This document shows, piece after piece, positions 39,180-48,661 of a stretch of DNA of 64,000 nt. The stretch comes from Armatimonadota bacterium. Its GTDB lineage: Bacteria > Armatimonadota > UBA5829 > DTLH01. The stretch spans positions 1 to 64,000 of the forward strand of contig JAKPFN010000147.1 in NCBI GenBank assembly GCA_029551395.1, in the 5' to 3' direction. The translations under genes and the position numbers were made by a program. The first letter of the stretch is position 1; every line of letters begins with the position of its first letter. Below the pieces are notes generated by a model that had not been told where the DNA came from, did not search any database, and saw nothing but the letters and a program-made list of their open reading frames with translations.

Positions 39180-40505
39180 ATGCAGTGTTTTGATGATCGG
39201 AAACTAAGACAATTTATACAGGGAGAGCTTTCAGCAGAAGAAATGCTCTCTACCAGCAAGCACATTCAGAGTTGTCCGGTATGCCGGACTAGACTCACCA
39301 GCAGCAAAACATATCTTAATGCTGTTTATTCAATAAGCGACGTTACACTTGCTTGCGGCGAATGCCCGGATTACGAGATCCTTTCTGCTTTTGTGGAAGA
39401 TAGCCTGCCTCATGAAGCTCATCAACACATTGAACGGCACATTTCTTTATGTGAGTTGTGCTGGAATGATGTTGAGACACTTCAAGCATCAAGAGCAAGA
39501 GCTACACTTGCACCTGAGATTACAGTCCAGCCAGGTCAGTTTGCCCAGCGCCGTTCCTGGAATATATTTGCATGGCCCAGGCTTGCTGCCGCAACTACCG
39601 GCGTCGCAGCCGTTGCAGTTGTGCTTATGCTGTCACAGACAAGTTTAAACAATAAGCCAGCAATCACAAAAGTCGGAGATAGGCCTGCGGTTGTAGCTCG
39701 GGGCAATACGGATGCACCTATAAAAATCGACACTCCCGAACCAAGAGTCACTATATCTAAAGATTCTGAAGAAACCAGCCTGACAACGGCACCTGAGCCT
39801 GATAAACCTACGGCTACCAAAGAGTCTACTTTGACAACTCCTGAGTCGGTATTTGTTGCCGAATTCAAAGATGGCAGCGTTACCGTAGGCCGTTCCAATG
39901 GCAAACTCATGGCTCGCTCCGACGGTAGAGATTTCGAAGTCCAAGTAGCTGCATTGGTCAATCAGAAGCTGAGAGACGGACAAGTGCCTTCCAGCTTCCA
40001 AATGGCAAAGGCTGATGAGGTTCGCGGGCCTCAAGATATTATCAAGATCAAAAGGCTGTCTCCATTGCCCGGCAGTATAGCGCAGAACAGTCCTGAGTTC
40101 ACTTGGGAACCTGTAGAAGGCGCTATGAAGTATCGGGTAGAGATTTACTCGATGGATGGCACAGCAATTCACGAAGCAGAGACAGAAGACACCAGATATC
40201 ATTATGACGGAAAACTCGAAGGCGGAGGCTATAAATGGGTAGTCAGAGTCCGCAGAGGCTTCCTTGCTGACTGGGAATGGTCTGAAGCTGTTCCGTTCCG
40301 GGTAATGTCTCAGAAAGAACTGGACCTTATTGATCAAGCAAAGCGCGATTATCCCGGGTCCCATTTGGTACTTGGCACGATTTATGAATCACTTGGCCTC
40401 AATCATGATGCAGTGAGCGAATTCTCAGCTCTAGCAACCGAGAATCCGAATTCACCTTTAGCAGCGAAGCTTCTTGAAGGTGCCCGAAAGAAAGTTAAGG
40501 AGTAA
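39180..40505 (+). CDS. putative zinc-finger (zf-HC2-like) single-TM protein, anti-sigma-like N-terminus
   Basis: Two H..CxxC segments (HIQSCPVC, HISLCELC), TM helix, periplasmic C-terminus. Confidence 0.72.
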   Translation: MQCFDDRKLRQFIQGELSAEEMLSTSKHIQSCPVCRTRLTSSKTYLNAVYSISDVTLACGECPDYEILSAFVEDSLPHEAHQHIERHISLCELCWNDVETLQASRARATLAPEITVQPGQFAQRRSWNIFAWPRLAAATTGVAAVAVVLMLSQTSLNNKPAITKVGDRPAVVARGNTDAPIKIDTPEPRVTISKDSEETSLTTAPEPDKPTATKESTLTTPESVFVAEFKDGSVTVGRSNGKLMARSDGRDFEVQVAALVNQKLRDGQVPSSFQMAKADEVRGPQDIIKIKRLSPLPGSIAQNSPEFTWEPVEGAMKYRVEIYSMDGTAIHEAETEDTRYHYDGKLEGGGYKWVVRVRRGFLADWEWSEAVPFRVMSQKELDLIDQAKRDYPGSHLVLGTIYESLGLNHDAVSEFSALATENPNSPLAAKLLEGARKKVKE

Positions 40506-40522
40506 TTCCTGGAGAGGTCCAA

Positions 40523-41431
40523 ATGAGGCTCGCAATCACTGCCCTGTTAATTCTGTTATTCCTACCAGCGGCTGCCCAGTTGTTCGCTGACACCAGATCC
40601 GGTCTTGTCCAGAAAGTAACAGGCGGAGAGATCGACTGGGAAAATCAGTCAGTTTTAGCAACAGCAGAAGCACTGATGCCAAGTGAAGCTGAAGAGCCTA
40701 ATCGCACGAAAGCTCACCTCAAGGCCAAAGGCAGCGCCAGGACTAAAGCAATAGCCAATCTTCTTGTTGCAATCGATGCCCTTCCTGTTAATTATGCGAT
40801 TTGCTGCCAGGATTTGATGAAAAACGACGACCTTCTCAGACAGGCAATAGAAGGGCTTGTTCATAATGCTGAGATCGTCTCTGACAGGCGCATACAACAG
40901 GCTGGTGAATCTATGGTCGAAGTTACGGCAAGCATCCCGCTTTACGGAGCCTTCGGACCGGGAAGATCTATGCTTCGCTCACTTGTTCAACAAGAGAAAC
41001 AGGGACGCGCCTCTGCACAAGTCAAGGTTGAGACACCTAAACCGTTCATCACAGCAGATGCTCCATCAAATCAAAAAGGACCTTTCAGTTCTCTTATAAT
41101 CGATGCTCGAGGTTTCCGGCTGCAAAAGGCGCTCAACCCAAGAATTCGGAAACCAGATGGCGTGGAAGTCTGGGGAAGTCTGCAACTGGACATGCCTGTG
41201 CTTCCATCAGGCGTGGCTGTATATATGTCATCAGTTGATGATGCCCAGCAACACCCATACTCAGGGAAAAATCCGCTGATAATCCGAGCAGTCGGCAGAG
41301 CTGGTGGGGCGATATTTTGTGACGCAGTTATAACCACTACAGATGCTGATTTGATCCTCAAAGAGAATAAAACCAGCCAATTCCTCGATGATTTCCGAGT
41401 ATTCTTCATCGTGGATGCTGTATCTGAATGA
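40523..41431 (+). CDS. secreted protein of unknown function
   Basis: Signal peptide MRLAITALLILLFLPAAAQLFA; 17 bp after upstream gene, RBS GGAGAGG. Confidence 0.75.
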   Translation: MRLAITALLILLFLPAAAQLFADTRSGLVQKVTGGEIDWENQSVLATAEALMPSEAEEPNRTKAHLKAKGSARTKAIANLLVAIDALPVNYAICCQDLMKNDDLLRQAIEGLVHNAEIVSDRRIQQAGESMVEVTASIPLYGAFGPGRSMLRSLVQQEKQGRASAQVKVETPKPFITADAPSNQKGPFSSLIIDARGFRLQKALNPRIRKPDGVEVWGSLQLDMPVLPSGVAVYMSSVDDAQQHPYSGKNPLIIRAVGRAGGAIFCDAVITTTDADLILKENKTSQFLDDFRVFFIVDAVSE

Positions 41432-41500
41432 TATAACTACCTCCTGGCGCTTATAGATTTATGATTAGGGTATAATTGGCCTCAGAGGCTTTAGACCACG

Positions 41501-42334
41501 ATGCTTGAAGACGAGTTTGGGGATATAATTGCTAAAGCGCGCGTTGGATTGGGTTACACTGTTGATCAAGTTGCCCACCTTACCAGCCTTTCAAGCCGAT
41601 TCATCGAACGTTTGGAAAATTATCAAGAACAAGCATCTGCTGAACAGGTGCGAGTTCTTGCAGAGGTTCTCTCACTTGATCCTGACAAGCTCATAGATAT
41701 TGTAATCAACGGTTGGGAGCCTTCTCCTGCTGCTTTGCCTCAGGAAAATGCGCTAATTCAAACTATATTCGTTCCTTATGGTTCGTTTGGAGAGAACTGC
41801 TACATCCTGACGTGCCAGCAAACATCAAAATCAGCAGTTATTGATCCAGGCGGAGCAGCAAATGAGATCGTTCATGCAATAAACGAGTCCAACCTTTCAC
41901 TTGACTTGATTCTTTTGACTCATGCGCATGGAGATCACACTGCTGGAATCCCCGAATTAGCCTCAAACTTCTGCGAATTCCGCGTAGTGAGCCATCCTGC
42001 AGATAAGTCTAAAATCCCGTTGATTGACCGCTTGCAATGGCAGGGCGCAAGTGATGATGACCAACTTAAACTCGGAAACTTGGACATACTTGTGCAGTAT
42101 ACACCAGGTCACACACCTGGAGCGCTCTGCTATCAAGTAGATCAGGTTTGCTTTGTTGGAGATACTTTATTCGCCGGGTCGATTGGCCGGCCAGCAAGCT
42201 CAGATATTTACGAAAAGATGCTTTCAGGCATCCGCAATAAAATACTATCACTTCCAAGAGATACAATAATCCTGCCTGGACACGGCCCCATAACCACTGT
42301 AGGTGAGGAAATATCTCACAATCCATTCTTCTGA
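41501..42334 (+). CDS. XRE-type HTH fused to MBL-fold metallohydrolase (GloB-like)
   Basis: N-terminal HTH (ARVGLGYTVDQVAHLTSLSSRFIERLEN) then THAHGDHTAG and FVGDTLFAGSIGR, LPGHGP. Confidence 0.87.
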   Translation: MLEDEFGDIIAKARVGLGYTVDQVAHLTSLSSRFIERLENYQEQASAEQVRVLAEVLSLDPDKLIDIVINGWEPSPAALPQENALIQTIFVPYGSFGENCYILTCQQTSKSAVIDPGGAANEIVHAINESNLSLDLILLTHAHGDHTAGIPELASNFCEFRVVSHPADKSKIPLIDRLQWQGASDDDQLKLGNLDILVQYTPGHTPGALCYQVDQVCFVGDTLFAGSIGRPASSDIYEKMLSGIRNKILSLPRDTIILPGHGPITTVGEEISHNPFF

Positions 42335-42419
42335 GATACACCCAAAGGTTTCCTTCGTTGAATGACATCACAAGTATTGAGGGTAAGTAAACCTTGTGTC
42401 GTCGAGATTGGAGGTCACA

Positions 42420-42812
42420 GTGGAAAAACACTTTCGCATATTAGGATATTTGTTTATTGCCTTCGGGATTCTGGACGCTGTATCTATTCTGGCTATCTGG
42501 TTTAGACCGGATATTCTTAGAATGATAGGAGCGCAACAACCTTCTCCCGGAGGCCCATTGATGACAATTGCAGTGATAGTAGGGCTTGCCATATCTGTTA
42601 TTTATATAGTTGCAGGATGGTCTTTGCTTAACAGGAAAGATTGGGCGCGAACAATCACTATAATCGGATCGATTCTTGCGATATTCGACCTGTTTCCACT
42701 TGGAATAGCGCTTGGAATTTATGGCCTGTGGGCTATGTTTTCTTCTCGTGGCAGAGAGGATTATCCGGCTTATATCCGAGGAGGAACGTCTGAGCAATCT
42801 GCCTCGGGATAA
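42420..42812 (+). CDS. small polytopic membrane protein
   Basis: GTG start with GGAGG 6 nt upstream; hydrophobic helices. Confidence 0.65.
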   Translation: MEKHFRILGYLFIAFGILDAVSILAIWFRPDILRMIGAQQPSPGGPLMTIAVIVGLAISVIYIVAGWSLLNRKDWARTITIIGSILAIFDLFPLGIALGIYGLWAMFSSRGREDYPAYIRGGTSEQSASG

Positions 42813-42822
42813 TGCGAAGTGC

Positions 42823-42922
42823 TGGCGGGACCGTGTGGGAATCGAACCCACCCAACGCAAGCATTACTTACGTCGCGGCTGGTTTTGAAGACCAGGCGAG
42901 CCACCAGGCCCGAGCCGGCCCC
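42823..42922 (-). tRNA. selC: tRNA-Sec (anticodon TCA)
   Basis: Minus strand GGGGCCGGCTCGGGCCTGGTGGCTCGCCTGGTCTTCAAAACCAGCCGCGACGTAAGTAATGCTTGCGTTGGGTGGGTTCGATTCCCACACGGTCCCGCCA; 6-bp D stem CGGGCC/GGCTCG with 4-nt loop, loop CTTCAAA, 9-bp variable stem, CCA encoded. Confidence 0.93.
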
Positions 42923-43059
42923 ATAAGGTAACGTCATTCTACCTGCGGGCTTACTAAAAGTCAACAGTCAGCCGTCATAAAAATTGCAGATGGCATAATG
43001 TAAACCAGGAGGTAATTTATCAGGCGCTGTAGAACTATAAATAGGAGTTTTACAGCGTA

Positions 43060-44220
43060 GTGAAAGACAGACATTTTTCTTTAGCAGTTCCGTGGTTTAC
43101 TGATGCGGCACTTGCCTTGATTCAAACGGCAGTGCCGTTTTTGGCGTTAAGATATTTGGCAACCGAGCTGATGTTAGGGACACTCGGTTACGTTGCACAG
43201 GTAGTAAGATTGCCTATCTGCCTTACTGCCGGACGGTTATCCGAAAAAGTCGGACGTTCCCAGATCATCATTCCAGCGACATTAGTGTTAGCACTCGCTT
43301 GTGTTGGGCTTGCTAATGCATCATCTTATGGCCAAATCGTGCTGTATTATACGATAAGTATTGCGGCGCTGGGAGCTTTTTACCCTCCATTGCAGGCACT
43401 CATTGGAGATGTGTCAAAGCATGGAGAACTTACCAAAAACCTTAGTTGGTTCAATATGGGCTGGTGCCTTGGCGGAGCCAGTGCAGGACTTATCGCAGGC
43501 TGGTTAATCGGCCTTGGTGTCAGCGTTACATTCTATGTAGCAGCAGCTTCTGGTCTTGGTGCTGCCTTGACCTTGATTATTTGGCGAAACAGTCCTAAGC
43601 GAGTTCCCAGGTCAAACAGAAAAACTATTACACAAACCGAAGAACACCACCCTTCCATACTTTTCGTGGCAAGACTGGCTCATTTCACTGGATTCTTCGC
43701 TTTTCCGATAATCCGCATGCTCTTTCCAAAGCTGGGAGTCGAGCTTGGGTGGTCTAAGCCGATGGTCGCAATAGTGGCTGCTATGCTGCTCGTTGGTCAG
43801 GCAGGAGGTATTATTATCACCAGCGCAGGACCGTGGTGGCGCGGTAAGCTATGGCCGCAAATCGCAGCTTTATCTATTACTGTTACATGCTCTGCTATAG
43901 TAGCTGTTATATCCATTCCCATTGTAATCGGCGCCGCATTTTTCGGGATAGGCGCTTCACTTGGCATCGGCTACACTTCTGCGTTATATCATGGGATATC
44001 CTCTCGAAGGGCTATTGGGAAAAATACAGGTATTCATGAATCTCTGGTAGCAGGTGGAAATATTCTTGGTGCGCTCTTTGGAGGCCTGGTTGCTCAACAC
44101 ATCTCCCCAAGAGCGCCTTATGTGCTGCTTGCCGCTTTAGCTGGTGTTTGCCTCCTGACAGCAGTCATTCTCTGGAGAAAAATGATGCGTGAAGAAGCCC
44201 AACCAAACTTTAGAAGATAA
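43060..44220 (+). CDS. MFS transporter
   Basis: ~12 hydrophobic helices; GRLSEKVGRSQIIIP cytoplasmic loop motif. Confidence 0.88.
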   Translation: MKDRHFSLAVPWFTDAALALIQTAVPFLALRYLATELMLGTLGYVAQVVRLPICLTAGRLSEKVGRSQIIIPATLVLALACVGLANASSYGQIVLYYTISIAALGAFYPPLQALIGDVSKHGELTKNLSWFNMGWCLGGASAGLIAGWLIGLGVSVTFYVAAASGLGAALTLIIWRNSPKRVPRSNRKTITQTEEHHPSILFVARLAHFTGFFAFPIIRMLFPKLGVELGWSKPMVAIVAAMLLVGQAGGIIITSAGPWWRGKLWPQIAALSITVTCSAIVAVISIPIVIGAAFFGIGASLGIGYTSALYHGISSRRAIGKNTGIHESLVAGGNILGALFGGLVAQHISPRAPYVLLAALAGVCLLTAVILWRKMMREEAQPNFRR

Positions 44221-44285
44221 ATCACAGCATTTATGCGCGTATTCTTGCGATTTTGCTCTTATATATGGTAGAATACTATGGTCAT

Positions 44286-44379
44286 GGAGAGATGGCTGAG
44301 TGGTCGAAAGCGGCCGCCTGCTAAGCGGTTGTAGGGTCATTAAGCCCTACCCCGGGTTCGAATCCCGGTCTCTCCGCCA
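44286..44379 (+). tRNA. tRNA-Ser (anticodon GCT)
   Basis: GGAGAGATGGCTGAGTGGTCGAAAGCGGCCGCCTGCTAAGCGG...GTTCGAATCCCGGTCTCTCCGCCA; long variable arm, CCA encoded. Confidence 0.95.
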
Positions 44380-44383
44380 TAGC

Positions 44384-44414
44384 AGCCCCGAGTCCATGGA
44401 TTTCGGGGCTTTTT
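44384..44414 (+). terminator. Rho-independent terminator of tRNA-Ser
   Basis: AGCCCCGA...TTCGGGGCT followed by TTTT. Confidence 0.88.
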
Positions 44415-44486
44415 ACTGATTGAAATGCTTGATCGTCTATTCGACGATTAATTCCGTGCAACGAACAATAGGAGGTCGATTTAGCC

Positions 44487-45521
44487 TTGAGGCTGCACCT
44501 CTGGACAGTTCTAATATCAATAGCTGCTATCTCGCTTCTGTCTGGTGCTTATGGCGCGACGGAGTTAGATAACTACTTCAACCTGCGTAGACAACACCAG
44601 GCCATGAGCCTCAAGATTTCGGAGATTAAAACCAATCCTGAAGCCTATAAAGGAAAGGTCTTCGAATTAAGAGGCAAGCTCTCCGGCACTGCTCGCGGCG
44701 GAGAACAGACACTTTTCATTATCGACTGTGGCGATGGCTGTTATGTTGTAAATGCTGATCCTGACAGTTTCCCAAACCTCAGTGCAGGCAGCAGGATCTG
44801 TATCCTCGCAGAAGTAGGTGAAAACTGCACAATTGCACTTTCAGACCTGAGACTGGTTGCACTGGCTTATGAAAGTGATGTCCTTCTTCGAGAGCAGAAA
44901 GCAATGGAAGCTGAGGCTGCCAGGAAAGCTAAGGAAATAGCCAAACAACAGCAAAAAGAAGCTCAAGCTAAGCTGGACGCACAGCGCAAACAGGCCCAAC
45001 AAAAACAAGCTGCTCAACCAATGGCTGCAGAGCAGATGGTTGCAGCATACAAAAACGCCATCAAGTCTTATAACAAGAAGCTTTCTGATGCTGAAGCAGA
45101 TACCATAGCCCGCAGCATTCTCGCATTTGGAGCTAAGTATGAAGTTGACCCCAGGCTGGTCGTCGCGATAATCCTTGCTGAATCCAACTTCCGCCCTGAC
45201 GCAACCAGTCCCAAAGGAGCAATGGGGCTTGGTCAGCTTATGCCTGGCACCGCAGCCGGTCTTGGTGTCAGTAATGCTTACGACCCTGTGCAAAACATCC
45301 AGGGAAGTGTACGGTTGATTAGAGGTCATCTGGACAAACTGACAGGGAGTGCAGACTGGTCTGAACTGACATGGCATGACTTGGCGCTTGCACTGGCCAG
45401 CTACAATGCAGGGCCAGGCGCGGTCAAGAAGTATGGAGGCGTTCCACCTTACAGGGAGACCGAGCAGTACATCTCCAAAGTGTTCTCCATCTATAAAAAA
45501 CTCTGCGGCATAGAAAATTGA
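44487..45521 (+). CDS. lytic transglycosylase (SLT domain) with N-terminal OB-like region and Gln/Lys/Ala-rich linker
   Basis: VVAIILAESNFRPDATSPKGAMGLGQLMPGTAAGLGV and ALASYNAGPGAVKKYGGVPPYRETEQYISKV. Confidence 0.9.
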   Translation: MRLHLWTVLISIAAISLLSGAYGATELDNYFNLRRQHQAMSLKISEIKTNPEAYKGKVFELRGKLSGTARGGEQTLFIIDCGDGCYVVNADPDSFPNLSAGSRICILAEVGENCTIALSDLRLVALAYESDVLLREQKAMEAEAARKAKEIAKQQQKEAQAKLDAQRKQAQQKQAAQPMAAEQMVAAYKNAIKSYNKKLSDAEADTIARSILAFGAKYEVDPRLVVAIILAESNFRPDATSPKGAMGLGQLMPGTAAGLGVSNAYDPVQNIQGSVRLIRGHLDKLTGSADWSELTWHDLALALASYNAGPGAVKKYGGVPPYRETEQYISKVFSIYKKLCGIEN

Positions 45522-45916
45522 CAGGGGCAACACACGCAAGCATCGGAGCAGCGTTAGGCGCTATAATACGCAAACCTGGTCTTGCCTTTGCTGCTGGAGT
45601 TGTATCCCATATAATTGCTGATATTCTCCCACACCGCGATTGTCCTCCAAAAGTCGAAGCAGCGCTCCTTACTGCCACCCTTGGCTTTATTATCGCTCGT
45701 TATGGAATAAATTCTCCTCAATTCTGGGGCGCGGCAGGAGCAGTCTCGCCTGATTTTGAACATCTTCTCCTTGAGCTGGGGCTGATACGGCCGGAAGATG
45801 AGATATTTCCAACTCATATCGATTATGGTAAATGGCATGGGTCTGAAACTAACGAACGAATCAGCCAGCTATTGACATTTGCAGCCGGCATGTTTATCGC
45901 AGATAAGTCTAAATAA
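45518..45916 (+). CDS. small membrane protein, possible membrane-bound hydrolase-like
   Basis: TTGA overlap with upstream stop; HASIGAALGA...HIIADILPHRD pattern. Confidence 0.6.
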   Translation: MTGATHASIGAALGAIIRKPGLAFAAGVVSHIIADILPHRDCPPKVEAALLTATLGFIIARYGINSPQFWGAAGAVSPDFEHLLLELGLIRPEDEIFPTHIDYGKWHGSETNERISQLLTFAAGMFIADKSK

Positions 45917-46018
45917 GTCAGTTTATCCATTACATTGATTTAATAGCATTCTCTATACTTGTGTTAATGCTGATTCTCGGGTATAAACAACCGATAGATA
46001 GTCGGTAGGAGGTCTCTT

Positions 46019-48589
46019 GTGGTTAAACAGGTTTTGAAAAACGGTCTGACAGTACTTATAGAGGAGCGAATCGACAGCCCGATTACTGCAATAGTAACTT
46101 ACGTTAAGACAGGTTATTTCGATGAGCCTGACCAGTTTGCAGGCATCTCCCATGTTTTTGAGCACATGTTCTTTAAAGGGACCACCCGCAGGCCAAACCC
46201 GGAAGACATTGCGAGGGAAACCAAGGCATTAGGCGGCGTTTTGAATGCAAGCACGGGTTATGAAGCAACCATCTATTATGTCACATCGCCTGCAGAGAAC
46301 TTCGAGAAAGCTCTGGATATCCAGTTCGATGCACTCACAGACCCAAAACTAGACCCTGTAGAACTCCAACGGGAAATCGAGGTCGTTATTCAGGAATCCA
46401 GGCAAAAACTGGACAATCCTTCAGCTTTCTCACTTGAAAAAATGTGGGAAATGGCGTTTGATAGGCATCGGATCAGACGCTGGAGAATAGGCCACCCAGA
46501 CCAGCTTCGCGCAATCACCAGAGACGACCTTCTGCGTTATTATAACGAACGTTACGTGCCAGCTAATATCATCCTGTGTGTTGTAGGAGGAGTTGAATCA
46601 GGCATAGCGCTTCAACATATCGAGCGGTTATATTCTGATATTCCAGACAGGAAGCTCATAGAGAATCCATCTCCTGAAGAACCCGAACAAGTCCGCATGA
46701 AGTTTGCTCGGATGCAAAGCGATATCAATCAGAAGCTGCTGCATATCGGGTTCCATGCACCTACGATTCTCGATACGGACTACTACCCGCTTTCTGTGGC
46801 AATAGACATCCTTGGTGAGGGCAGAAGTTCCAGGCTTTATCAGTCTCTTATGGAACGCAGACAGCTTGTGAGCAACATCGGTGCGTTCTACAGCAGTTAT
46901 CAGAGCGTGGGAGTGGTAACACTCAGCTCAGAAGTGTTAGGAAATGATCCATCTCTCGTCACTACGGCTATGTTCGAGGAGATCGAAAAACTCAAAAAAG
47001 AACCTATCCGCCGCGCCGAGTTGGAGAAGATCAAGAACATAATCGAAAGCGACACATTCTTTGAGCAGGAGCAGGTGCTCGGACGAGCAAACAGGCTTGC
47101 ATTCTTTGAATCATTGGGAGACTGGAAACTGTCTGATGAATATCTGGAACTGCTCAGGAAAGTAGAGGCGGAAGATGTAGCGCGTGCAGTGGCACAGTAT
47201 CTGTCAATCGACCGAGCTACAGTACTCGAGTATATGCCAGAAAATGCAGATTTAGCAGAATACGATACTGAAGCACTTTATGAAAAAGCCTCACATGCAG
47301 TCATCCATGTACCGAGCGCGCTCCCTGTTACGACTGTATCCACAGATGGTCACCTAAGGCGGGCTGTTATGCCTTCTGGTGCTACGATAATCACTGAAAT
47401 CGACACAAAAACTCCAGTAATTGGCCTTGCTGTCTACTTTAAAGGTGGAAAGATTTGCGAAACCAGGGAAAACGCCGGGATAACCGAGCTTGCCCTGCGC
47501 AGTTCTCTGAAAGGAACCAGCAGATTCTCTGCAGAAGAGATTGCGCAAAGGCTGGAAAGCCTTGGCACATCTATCGGTACTGTCAACGGCTCAGACTACT
47601 TCGGTTACAGTCTCAGAATACTCGATAAGAATTTTGAGGAAGGTTTGGAACTGCTTTTTGATGTGATAACAGATGCGACATTTCCTCCTGAGGAGGTAGA
47701 AAAGGAAAAAGAGGCGCTTCGTGCAGATATCCGCAGATTACAGGACTCCTCATTCGGTTATGCATCGGACTTGCTGGCAGAAGTAGTATTTGAAGGCCAT
47801 CCCTACGGACTCGCTGATTATGGTTACGATGAAACCGTTTCCGGCCTTACTCCCGAGCAGGTCGCACAGTGGCATAGAACCATTTGTTCTCCTGAAGCTG
47901 CTGTAATTTCGATTGTCGGCAACATACATCTTGATTCTACAACTAAAGCCGTTGAAGGTATGCTGCAGAAATTGACTACACAACCTTCTGCTTGTACAAC
48001 TATTCCAACCACATTCCCTACTGAGATAAAGGAGAATTCGGTAGAACGGGACCGGACACAGACTGCGGCTGCAATCGGCTTCCCTGGTGTGCCTACTGAT
48101 GATCCTGGACGATACGCGCTGGATGTAACCAGTGCGCTTGCTTCAGGACTTGGTGGAAGGCTATTTGCTGAGGTCAGAGGCAGGCTTGGACTTGCTTATG
48201 TTGTGTCTACTGCCAATCTGACAGGCGCTGAAGGCGGCGTGTTTGTCATTTACACAGCAACATCTCCAGAAAATGAGCAGCTTGCCCGTGAAGCTATCTT
48301 CAATGAGCTTCAGAAGCTTAGAGATGAGCCTGCAGAAGTGGAAGAGGTCGAACGAGCTAAGAACTACTTGAAAGGCGCAAGGTTAATAGCGTTACAGACA
48401 TCTGTAGGACGAGCAAGAGAACACGCAGCAAACGAAATCTTCGGCCGAGGACTGAATGGAACAGCAGAATATCTGGAAGGTATCTCCAAAATCACTCCTG
48501 AAGATGTGCTTAATGCCTCCAGGCAGCATTTTACAATCGATAGATACTGCCTTGGAGTCGTCCGTGGAAAACCAACCGTAAGCAAGTAA
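46019..48589 (+). CDS. M16 family metallopeptidase, two tandem units
   Basis: HVFEHMFFKGT (HxxEH), second half AEGGVFVIYTATSPEN; AGGAGG RBS and GTG start. Confidence 0.92.
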   Translation: MVKQVLKNGLTVLIEERIDSPITAIVTYVKTGYFDEPDQFAGISHVFEHMFFKGTTRRPNPEDIARETKALGGVLNASTGYEATIYYVTSPAENFEKALDIQFDALTDPKLDPVELQREIEVVIQESRQKLDNPSAFSLEKMWEMAFDRHRIRRWRIGHPDQLRAITRDDLLRYYNERYVPANIILCVVGGVESGIALQHIERLYSDIPDRKLIENPSPEEPEQVRMKFARMQSDINQKLLHIGFHAPTILDTDYYPLSVAIDILGEGRSSRLYQSLMERRQLVSNIGAFYSSYQSVGVVTLSSEVLGNDPSLVTTAMFEEIEKLKKEPIRRAELEKIKNIIESDTFFEQEQVLGRANRLAFFESLGDWKLSDEYLELLRKVEAEDVARAVAQYLSIDRATVLEYMPENADLAEYDTEALYEKASHAVIHVPSALPVTTVSTDGHLRRAVMPSGATIITEIDTKTPVIGLAVYFKGGKICETRENAGITELALRSSLKGTSRFSAEEIAQRLESLGTSIGTVNGSDYFGYSLRILDKNFEEGLELLFDVITDATFPPEEVEKEKEALRADIRRLQDSSFGYASDLLAEVVFEGHPYGLADYGYDETVSGLTPEQVAQWHRTICSPEAAVISIVGNIHLDSTTKAVEGMLQKLTTQPSACTTIPTTFPTEIKENSVERDRTQTAAAIGFPGVPTDDPGRYALDVTSALASGLGGRLFAEVRGRLGLAYVVSTANLTGAEGGVFVIYTATSPENEQLAREAIFNELQKLRDEPAEVEEVERAKNYLKGARLIALQTSVGRAREHAANEIFGRGLNGTAEYLEGISKITPEDVLNASRQHFTIDRYCLGVVRGKPTVSK

Positions 48590-48608
48590 TAAAATAGACA
48601 TTAACAAG

Positions 48609-48643
48609 AAAGCCTCGAGTTCATTCACCCGAGGCTTTGTTTT
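48609..48643. terminator. bidirectional Rho-independent terminator
   Basis: AAAGCCTCG...CGAGGCTTTGTTTT between convergent genes. Confidence 0.85.
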
Positions 48644-48661
48644 ACACATCAATCAGTTATA

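Noticed and set aside
39645-40364. 239-aa minus ORF opposite 39180..40505
   Set aside because: Antisense shadow ORF; the plus frame has zinc finger motifs, TM helix and operon context.
42441-42964. Minus ORFs 42441..42860 and 42770..42964
   Set aside because: They cross the tRNA-Sec gene and lie opposite the membrane protein gene.
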